Part shown: positions 30,806 through 36,509 of the stretch, piece after piece | Layout: the number at the start of each line of letters is the position of its first letter | Numbering within the stretch: position 1 is the stretch's first letter | Assembly: GCA_003666385.1 (NCBI GenBank) | Contig: QPIN01000040.1 | Coordinates: 1 to 36,509 of the forward strand | Direction: 5' to 3' | From: Methylococcales symbiont of Hymedesmia sp. n. MRB-2018 | GTDB taxonomy: Bacteria; Pseudomonadota; Gammaproteobacteria; Methylococcales; Methylomonadaceae | Length of the DNA stretch: 36,509 nucleotides | Program-made: the position numbers and the translations under genes | Notes under the pieces: generated by a model | The model's input: only the letters and a program-made list of their open reading frames with translations | What the model was told of the DNA's origin: nothing | Database searches by the model: none

Positions 30806-33394
30806 TTATGTACTTTTATGTTTAATTAATTTTTGCGAAGAGATTCCAAGTTTCTTTCCAATTTTGTCTTTTTGTTTAAAGTCGACTGAATGCATGGAGC
30901 AGTGGTTTACAACCATGAATTTCATTATTTTTTTTGCAGTTTCAGAAAATTCATCATCATCAATTTTTGAAACTATATTATCTACTTGTAAATTTTTGTT
31001 ATACCACATTAGGATTCCATGCTTAACTAAAAATGATGCGGGAGTATCCTCTTTATCGCAGACTGTTTTAACTATTTCAGTTAGTTTATTGGAACCAATA
31101 GAATGAACAATTTTATTTATTAAATTATATATAAAAAAGAAATTCATATTCCAAAATATTGCTCTTGACAACCGCTCCAGCTCATCAGCTTTCGGTGTAA
31201 TACTTTTCTTACCCTCGGATATTCTCTGAGAATCTTTTTCTTCAATAATTTTATTAATTCTATTTGAGATAAAATTAATGACCTCTTCTTCTCCATTTTT
31301 AATAATATCAAAAAAAGAAGTTAAAATTCTGAAATGAACACTCATTGCCTTTTGAAAAATAATTTCAAGGTTTTCTTTTTCCAATGAACCAGCACGATTT
31401 TTAATAATTCGCCCCATCACCTCTGCAGTTTTGATGCTCCGCCTTATCTCAATACTTAAATCATCATCACTATCGCCTGCTTTTTGAACGTCATTTTCTT
31501 CATTTAATTGATTCCTTTCTTCTTCAACATCCTGAATTTCTAGCCTATTAGTTCTTTCTTTCTCAGGGGTTGAGCTTGTTGCTGGTAATGCTGCTTTAAT
31601 AATAATATCTAATTTATCGTCAAAAAATCTAACCTCTTCTTTCTTCAAAGAGGCAGAAACATGACTCTTAAAAAGATTTGATGCATTTTGAACAATTTTA
31701 TCTAAAACATAAGAGCTTTTAGAATGATGAGAAATAAAAATTGTAATATAAGCATTTTCATCTTTATCTAGATTTTTTATTATAAGGTCTACAACCTCTC
31801 TATTGTCACCTATATGTTCAGATATATATTTTGCAACAAAAAAATAATATAAATATGGATAGCGAAATGAGTAATTATTGCAACTATCTAAAGTAATAAT
31901 TTGTGTTTTTTCAAGCTTTGATAATAGAATCTCTTCTTTTACAGGCAGATTATATTTTTTTAAATACCCTCCCATAAATACTTTAAAATCTTCAACTGTC
32001 AATATATTGCTATCTTCTTTATAAAAGAAAAATGATAATTCCGTAAGAAAATTTATATATGTGTCAATCTCTTCATTTTTCACACCTTCTTTTGTTAAAT
32101 ATAAATATATAAGGGCTTGATAACAATGACCTTGTGAAGTTATTTCATGGTCAAGTGATGTTCCAAATGTTTCATAGGTGGTAAGAACTGATAAAATAAA
32201 AAATGGGTATGCAGGCATAATTCCACTCCCCATGATCTTCCCTAGAGAAGTATTTATTAGTTCAGTTGTGCTATCAATACTCTGATATAACGCATTATCA
32301 TTATGAATTCCACTTTCTGCCTTATCCGTTAAATTAGTCCACTTTTCAATTAATTTATTTCTTAATGATGGTGATAGCTCTTTAATTTTAAAATGTTTAA
32401 ATTTACGGATAAGTGTTTCTTGTTTCAAGTTTAAACTAAATATATCATCAACAATTATTACTTGATGTTTATATACTGATAACTCATTTATATGTTTTTC
32501 CTTTTGTTTTGCACAATGGAAATCATCTATGATTGGCACTATTCTTCTTTGGTCAATCTCTTCAATTTCTACGCTTTGGTATTGTTTTTCAAAAGCGGAT
32601 TTTATTCTATTTACTATCCTCCCCTGATATTGTTTTTTTTCATCGAACAAATATACAGGAACAAAATTATTTTCTCTTAGTTTAAGAATTATTTTTTTGC
32701 ATAGTGTCGTTTTTCCTGACTGATTTTCGCCAGCAATAAGAATTTTTGAATATTCACATAAATTATTTATTAATTGCTCAGAAGACTCACACGTTTCATA
32801 CTCCCTAACTTCATCATATTTATCTAATTTTGGATATATAAATACATCATCTAAAATAACTGTTCCCTTCCTTGAGTGAGCTTTTGTTAACATTTCGACA
32901 CTTTGTAAGAAGTCCGAAAAACCTTCCTGAAACTCAAGTTCTTTGACTTTTATTTCTTCATTTATGACGTCTTTTAATCCTTCATAAACATTATTCCAAG
33001 CACTATTTTGTTTGTCATGCTCTTCGATAGGCTTAGCATCAGTAGGCAAAGCTAATAATGATGAAAGGTTCTTATCATCTTGCCAGCCACAGTTTGATAA
33101 AATTATAGGAATAACAGCAACCCCCTTAATTTTATTTAACTCTAAAGCTGCTTCTTTTTCTTCTCGACAAGCTACTGATGATAAAAAATTTGCAGAAATA
33201 AAAAGACAAACAATATCTGAATTTTTTAAATTATCAGTGATTTTATTTTGAAAATTTGCCCCTGCTGTGATTTTTCGGTCATACCATATTTCTATAGTTT
33301 CATTAGTTTGCAGCGGAGAAACATGCTTTTTAAATTCATTTATTTTATCTTCATCAAGGTGAGAGTAGCTGATAAAAACATTCAATTTTTTCAT
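30806..33394 (-). CDS. TIR-domain STAND NTPase (probable anti-phage effector)
   Basis: 862 residues from MKKLNVFISYSHLDEDKINE, chosen because AAAGGATG lies at ribosome-site distance; an in-frame start 18 bases upstream is less likely. The N-terminal TIR domain (1-140) has the BB-loop region WYDRKITAGANF and SSVACREEKEAAL, where Glu78/79 is the candidate catalytic residue for NAD+ cleavage. A linker with FLQSVEMLTKAHSRKG leads to a P-loop NTPase: ILIAGENQSGKTTLCKKI (Walker A, 218-235), IVPIIDDFH (Walker B, 285-293) and QVIIVDDIFSL. The C-terminal 450 residues are helical and acidic, with a coiled-coil-like EEERNQLNEEN, and show no TPR or WD repeats I can name. This would be the sensor. Position inside a restriction locus supports a defence role. 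Confidence 0.85.
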   Translation of the reverse strand: MKKLNVFISYSHLDEDKINEFKKHVSPLQTNETIEIWYDRKITAGANFQNKITDNLKNSDIVCLFISANFLSSVACREEKEAALELNKIKGVAVIPIILSNCGWQDDKNLSSLLALPTDAKPIEEHDKQNSAWNNVYEGLKDVINEEIKVKELEFQEGFSDFLQSVEMLTKAHSRKGTVILDDVFIYPKLDKYDEVREYETCESSEQLINNLCEYSKILIAGENQSGKTTLCKKIILKLRENNFVPVYLFDEKKQYQGRIVNRIKSAFEKQYQSVEIEEIDQRRIVPIIDDFHCAKQKEKHINELSVYKHQVIIVDDIFSLNLKQETLIRKFKHFKIKELSPSLRNKLIEKWTNLTDKAESGIHNDNALYQSIDSTTELINTSLGKIMGSGIMPAYPFFILSVLTTYETFGTSLDHEITSQGHCYQALIYLYLTKEGVKNEEIDTYINFLTELSFFFYKEDSNILTVEDFKVFMGGYLKKYNLPVKEEILLSKLEKTQIITLDSCNNYSFRYPYLYYFFVAKYISEHIGDNREVVDLIIKNLDKDENAYITIFISHHSKSSYVLDKIVQNASNLFKSHVSASLKKEEVRFFDDKLDIIIKAALPATSSTPEKERTNRLEIQDVEEERNQLNEENDVQKAGDSDDDLSIEIRRSIKTAEVMGRIIKNRAGSLEKENLEIIFQKAMSVHFRILTSFFDIIKNGEEEVINFISNRINKIIEEKDSQRISEGKKSITPKADELERLSRAIFWNMNFFFIYNLINKIVHSIGSNKLTEIVKTVCDKEDTPASFLVKHGILMWYNKNLQVDNIVSKIDDDEFSETAKKIMKFMVVNHCSMHSVDFKQKDKIGKKLGISSQKLIKHKST

Positions 33395-33782
33395 ATTACA
33401 TCCTTTGCCCACACTTTTATTTTAAATTATAATTTATACATAACGAGGCTATGCACTTATTATACGAATTCAGCAAGTTTAAATAATACACAACTAAAAA
33501 AACAATAATTGACTTTTTTTGATAAGCCTTCTTCAAACGAGCAAAACAACCCATAAAATGCACTCAAAAACTATGTTTTCGTCTTAATAACGCCTTCAAT
33601 TAGTCTAAAATATTAATTCAACGCTAGAGGTTTTCCATAACTCACCAGTTTTTCAACGTTTTGTATCGAGCAGAATAATTTCCATTAAGAATAACGGAGA
33701 CGGGATACTTTCATAAATTATTGTTTTTACTATATTTAATCAAGGTGGGCTGTCTCCATTACTTCTACTATATTTCCCATAA
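33395..33782. other. intergenic region between hsdS and the TIR-STAND gene
   Basis: No gene is seen. The right part has facing GGAGAC motifs (TAACGGAGACGGGATAC near 33684 and GGGCTGTCTCCATTA near 33748) that might be ends of a roughly 80-bp decayed element. On the minus strand a TATAAT lies about 70 bases before the TIR gene start (near 33460), with only a weak -35. Confidence 0.4.
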
Positions 33783-34958
33783 TTATAATTCCCCTTTAAA
33801 TGCTTTGCTCAGGATTGATTTTTTTAGTTCGTCTAAATCATTTAATTTTTGTTGGTAGATGTTTTCTAGTTTTTTGGTTTCGGCTTGTAGTGCGTTTAGT
33901 TTTTGGACGATTTTTTTTTGTTGTTCTATTACTGGAAATAAGATGTAAATACTTTCAACTTCCTTATTTGTGACGGCAGGATAACTTGCCCCTTTTTGAA
34001 GGATTTCCATTTGCTTATTAAAACCGCAAGTCAATAAGAAAAAGTAAATAAAATTATTAGTTAAATTTTCTTTTGCCCTTAAAACATAATAACCTGTACT
34101 ACAAACTTGATTATTGTAATTTTCTGTTATTATCGCTACGCGACCATGGGTAGGTCTAACAGTGGCGAATATCACATCGCCTGTTCTTACAAGTTTTCTC
34201 GCCCTACTTGGTGCGTCTTTTCCCAGTAACACTGTTGTTTTTTCAATTAATTTACTTTTTTTATTTACACTTGAAACATCAAGATAAATAAATTTATTAT
34301 TAGGATTCAACTTAGGATTTACAGATTCAGTTTTTTGTAAAACATCCCTCAATATTTTCTCCTCCCATTCTCCACTTTCAACTTTCAATTTTCCATTATC
34401 AAAAATGCTCTGCATTTTTGATTGAAACAGTTCTTTGGCGTTTCTAAGATTCTGCTCGGTATTCTGTTTGGCTTTGTCAATAGCCGAGAAGGCTTTATCT
34501 AAAATGGCTACTATGCGTTTTTGTTCGGGAGGTAAAGGAACTGAAATAGAAAAGTTTATTACTTCTTTCATATTTGCTCGTGGCATTCTTGCCCCCGTCC
34601 AAGTTGCATCAATTTTTTCAACTGTTCCAGGAGACATAAACCAATAATACAAAAATTCCCGCATTATTAATTCATTAGTTTTAATTGGAAAAATTTCGGT
34701 AGAGCAATGACCTTCAAAAGTTGGTAATAAAACTTTGTTTAAATATGGGCGTAATCTACCATAAAGTAGATGGCTTTTTGAAAAGTGAAATGTTGAACTT
34801 TTTACTTTTAAGGGCTTTAATGTTCCAACAAATCTACCAGTATTGGACTCAATATGTTCTAAACCAATGTAGGGTAAATTTTTCGTATTTTTTTGCTTAT
34901 CATATTCACAAACCTCCCCCAACTTCTTAACTTCCCATTCTCCATTTTCAGCTTTCAA
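33783..34958 (-). CDS. hsdS: type I restriction-modification specificity subunit
   Basis: About 391 residues with two target-recognition domains and two conserved helices. TRD1 is in GEWEVKKLGEVCEYDKQK to INFSISVPLPPEQKRIVAIL, conserved helix 1 follows (AFSAIDKAKQNTEQNLRNAK). TRD2 begins EKILRDVLQKTESVNPKL and ends YILFPVIEQQKKIVQKLNAL, and the tail is KKSILSKAFKGEL. It sets the DNA sequence recognised by the M2S and R2M2S complexes. The first codon available is TTG at 34958, two codons after an in-frame stop, and no ribosome site is evident because the 5' flank consists of heptad repeats. The linker between the halves (NGKLKVESGEWEE, about 188-200) is also encoded by GAAAGTTGAAAGTG-type heptads. 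Confidence 0.9.
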   Translation of the reverse strand: MKAENGEWEVKKLGEVCEYDKQKNTKNLPYIGLEHIESNTGRFVGTLKPLKVKSSTFHFSKSHLLYGRLRPYLNKVLLPTFEGHCSTEIFPIKTNELIMREFLYYWFMSPGTVEKIDATWTGARMPRANMKEVINFSISVPLPPEQKRIVAILDKAFSAIDKAKQNTEQNLRNAKELFQSKMQSIFDNGKLKVESGEWEEKILRDVLQKTESVNPKLNPNNKFIYLDVSSVNKKSKLIEKTTVLLGKDAPSRARKLVRTGDVIFATVRPTHGRVAIITENYNNQVCSTGYYVLRAKENLTNNFIYFFLLTCGFNKQMEILQKGASYPAVTNKEVESIYILFPVIEQQKKIVQKLNALQAETKKLENIYQQKLNDLDELKKSILSKAFKGEL

Positions 34959-35018
34959 TTTTCAATTCCCAACTTTCCATTCTCCATTTTCAATTTTCAA
35001 TTTTCAATTTTCAAAAGC
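34918..35018. repeat. degenerate heptanucleotide array between the Bro-N gene and hsdS
   Basis: On the minus strand units GAAAATT, GAAAATG, GAGAATG and GAAAGTT follow each other, starting within the last codons of the Bro-N-like gene and running into the first codons of hsdS. Confidence 0.75.
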
Positions 35019-35387
35019 CAGTTCTAGGTCTTCAGTTTCTGCTATTCTTTCTGCTCCAACTTTTGCCAGCCAAAGTTTAAAGGGTTCAGCTTTGGGGGAT
35101 GGAATGGATTGAATTAGGCGTAACAGTTGCTGTGTATCAGCAACATCAGTTACTCGCATCTTCCCGTCTGCCGCTTTCATTTTGAAACCGTGACAATTTG
35201 TCACGCTTTCATTTCCTTCTGCTAACAATCGTTGTTTGAGCTTTCGCCAATATGCTTGTGGATTTTTACTCTCTGTAAGGACAGCTACCACATCTTGAAC
35301 CGAAAAATACCAAAGTTCTTTTTTCTCATTCCAATGGGTTCTTATTTTTTGATCTTGAAATAGTTGGATTTTATTTTGTTTAGCCAT
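35004..35387 (-). CDS. Bro-N (phage antirepressor-like) domain protein, truncated
   Basis: 127 residues from MAKQNKIQLFQDQKIRTHWN. LWYFSVQDVVAVLTESKNPQ, AYWRKLKQRLLAEGNESVTN, CHGFKMKAADGKMRVTDVAD and LLRLIQSIPSPKAEPFKLWL are the complete Bro-N block of proteins that usually continue for another 100 or more residues after an ELAFDRA-type motif. Here the frame ends in LELAFEN-stop, and that stop (AATTGA) is the first unit of the heptad array. The C-terminal half has therefore been lost. Such proteins are frequent in restriction loci as well as in prophages; their role in restriction is not established. Confidence 0.8.
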   Translation of the reverse strand: MAKQNKIQLFQDQKIRTHWNEKKELWYFSVQDVVAVLTESKNPQAYWRKLKQRLLAEGNESVTNCHGFKMKAADGKMRVTDVADTQQLLRLIQSIPSPKAEPFKLWLAKVGAERIAETEDLELAFEN

Positions 35388-35397
35388 TTTCGTTCTC

Positions 35398-35578
35398 ATT
35401 TTCAACTTTCAACTTTCAACTTTCAACTTTCAACTTTCAACTTTCAACTTTCAACTTTCAACTTTCAACTTTCAACTTTCAACTTTCAACTTTCAACTTT
35501 CAACTTTCAACTTTCAACTTTCAATTTTCAATTTTCAATTTTCAATTTTCAATTTCCAATTTCCAATTTTCAATTATA
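35398..35578. repeat. long heptanucleotide array (AACTTTC)n
   Basis: About 18 nearly perfect copies of AACTTTC, then several AATTTTC and AATTTCC copies. The array starts just ahead of the Bro-N start codon and ends in the stop codon of the nucleotidyltransferase gene (TAT AAT TGA on the minus strand). It has no coding function of its own. Confidence 0.95.
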
Positions 35579-35881
35579 ATCAGTCCGATAAAAAACCTTA
35601 CCCATCCTGTCAATATGATCTAAAAGACTGGCATTTTTGATATTCTCAAATAACTGAATGTCGCATAAATAAGGTAAATCGCTTTCAATAATTTCGTCAA
35701 TTAAATCTTCAATTTGATGGGCATTGAGCTTAGATTGTTTTAAAACCAAGTCTATATCACTATATTTTGTGTAGCTATTTTTTACTCTTGATCCGTAAAT
35801 AATGACTGAGCCTGTCGTTAGATACTTTTTTAAAATAGCTTGCAATATCCGTATATGAGCGGTACTTAATCCAAAGCTCAT
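35570..35881 (-). CDS. mntA: MntA-type nucleotidyltransferase antitoxin
   Basis: 103 residues. TGSVIIYGSRVKNSYTKYSD followed by IDLVLK is the minimal nucleotidyltransferase motif GS(R)...D.D, and LPYLCDIQLFENI supplies the third acidic residue. Family members transfer AMP to the HEPN partner and so neutralise it. The gene overlaps the HEPN gene by four bases (ATGA). Its stop codon lies in the heptad array; the length is normal, so little or nothing was lost. Confidence 0.87.
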   Translation of the reverse strand: MSFGLSTAHIRILQAILKKYLTTGSVIIYGSRVKNSYTKYSDIDLVLKQSKLNAHQIEDLIDEIIESDLPYLCDIQLFENIKNASLLDHIDRMGKVFYRTDYN

Positions 35882-36306
35882 TGGTTTAAATCGTGTTCTA
35901 TAAAATCAATATAAAACTTTTCTAAATGAGAGAAATAAGTTTCTTTTAAAGATTTTATAGTTTTGTTGAAATGGGTAAAATTATAAGTATGGCTCATCAA
36001 ATTTCTATCATTTATCATTGCTAGCCAAACATCTATATTGTCGATATATTTACTGCTATAAGCCAATTTTACGACATATTTTGGGCTGATTCTGTCAACA
36101 ATAATGCCATCATCTTGCATTTTATCTTTGAGTACTTTCCAAGCGAGATCAAGGGTAAACTCAAAGCGTTTAATAAGCCCTTCTTTTTCTAAATTTGATA
36201 ATATTAAAATATCTTCGTTTTCCTCAATAACAATGCGTAATAAAGCAAATGCTTTGGCGTAGTTTTGGAATCTTTGCTTCCATCGAATGCCTTCTTTTTC
36301 ATTCAT
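35878..36306 (-). CDS. hepT: HepT-type HEPN toxin
   Basis: 142 residues from MNEKEGIRWKQRFQNYAKAF. The HI0074-like HEPN fold has EKEGLIKRFEFTLDLAWKVL, KDKMQDDGIIVDRISPKYVV and the RNase motif R-X4-H-X-Y in DRNLMSHTYNF, whose Tyr is the AMPylation target in MntA/HepT (type VII) systems. The start is preceded by GAGG at five bases, which belongs to the end of an insertion sequence (ACCTC on the plus strand), so the original promoter and ribosome site were probably replaced. An open frame continues upstream into the insertion sequence but reads its terminal repeat. Confidence 0.87.
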   Translation of the reverse strand: MNEKEGIRWKQRFQNYAKAFALLRIVIEENEDILILSNLEKEGLIKRFEFTLDLAWKVLKDKMQDDGIIVDRISPKYVVKLAYSSKYIDNIDVWLAMINDRNLMSHTYNFTHFNKTIKSLKETYFSHLEKFYIDFIEHDLNQ

Positions 36307-36325
36307 AGAGACCTCAGCATAACCC
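36306..36325 (+). repeat. left terminal inverted repeat of an insertion sequence
   Basis: TAGAGACCTCAGCATAACCC borders the hepT start on one side and the transposase leader on the other. The same AGAGACCTCAGCATAAC is the right end of the MITE at 25297-25417. The other end of the element is outside the window. Confidence 0.7.
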
Positions 36326-36358
36326 AAAAAATACGCATAAATTTTGTTATAATGCATC

Positions 36359-36509
36359 ATGCAAAAATCATTCTCAACACAATCCAACCTCTTCTTTTCA
36401 ACCGCTGACTTAGAGCACCCTATTCTTCATAGTCTTGATGACACAGAAGCCTTGTTGGAATGGTCTGAAATAGAAACATTACTCACCTTAATTTATGACT
36501 CTAACACAG
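36359..36509 (+). CDS. transposase N-terminus, partial (IS5-like, tentative)
   Basis: The frame MQKSFSTQSNLFFSTADLEH, then PILHSLDDTEALLEWSEIET and LLTLIYDSNT is open to the window edge. The pattern FFS.ADL.HP.LH.L...E.LL.W..IE is one I associate with transposases of IS5-type elements, and the upstream GAGACC-type terminal repeat fits that family. The leader AAATTTTGTTATAATG contains a TATAAT box. The exact family needs the rest of the gene. Confidence 0.65.
   Translation, partial: MQKSFSTQSNLFFSTADLEHPILHSLDDTEALLEWSEIETLLTLIYDSNT

Noticed and set aside
33684..33765. Roughly 80-bp element with GGAGAC ends near the hsdS terminus
   Set aside because: Only six to nine bases match between the ends and no second copy is present in the window.
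35004..35387. Prophage at the right end, because of the Bro-N antirepressor-like gene
   Set aside because: No other phage gene is near; Bro-N proteins of this subtype are regular passengers of type I restriction loci.
35364..35579. Open frame encoding a repetitive STFNFQL protein
   Set aside because: It is a translation of the AACTTTC array; a 7-bp unit gives the same periodic peptide in every frame and it has no gene-like signals.

Overview
The window is AT-rich chromosomal DNA from a gammaproteobacterium, most likely a methylotroph or methanotroph of the Methylococcales type. This rests on the mix of housekeeping genes (apaG-apaH, mpl, lpxH, pyrD, thiO, cysS), a stand-alone methenyl-tetrahydrofolate cyclohydrolase (fchA, a C1-pathway enzyme) and a Gram-negative envelope gene set. 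No 16S gene is present, so the taxon is inferred.

Layout. 1-2500: the 3' end of a large beta-barrel (autotransporter-type) gene with its terminator, a decayed reading frame, repeats, a lipoprotein gene and a small membrane protein. 2680-6540: a mobile gene-cassette array of chromosomal-integron type without a visible integrase. It has four attC sites, three of them nearly identical, carrying ParDE, VapBC, a reverse-oriented DarT1-like/NADAR toxin-antitoxin pair and a broken NYN-domain gene. 6600-14030: an outer-membrane protein, thiO, pyrD, apaGH and mpl, separated by repeat-filled gaps. 14080-19640: a small unknown gene, a secreted protein, and a cluster of a TonB-dependent receptor, a BNR/sialidase-fold lipoprotein and a TlpA-like thioredoxin. 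19800-22200: a proline iminopeptidase between two decayed IS30 transposase ends, then HicAB. 22330-26070: lpxH, a periplasmic cyclophilin, cysS and fchA. 26100-26442: a promoter and tRNA-Pro, tRNA-Arg and tRNA-His.

From 26494 to the right edge, directly behind tRNA-His, lies a defence island on the minus strand. It holds type I restriction hsdR, a rhuM with a nonsense codon, a four-helix-bundle remnant, an Xre-like regulator, a RhuM/HsdS chimeric remnant, a TIR-STAND NTPase, hsdS, a truncated Bro-N protein, a MntA/HepT pair, and the start of an insertion sequence. No hsdM is present in the window.

The most unusual feature is the repeat landscape. Heptanucleotide arrays (AATTGAA, AACAGCT, AACTTTC, CGTCTTT, TTAACCA types) and a MITE-like element family with terminal inverted repeats and 8-bp flanking direct repeats abut start and stop codons at many loci. 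Several genes end inside the first repeat unit, at least one of them clearly truncated, and heptad-derived sequence lies inside the coding regions of hsdS and hsdR.
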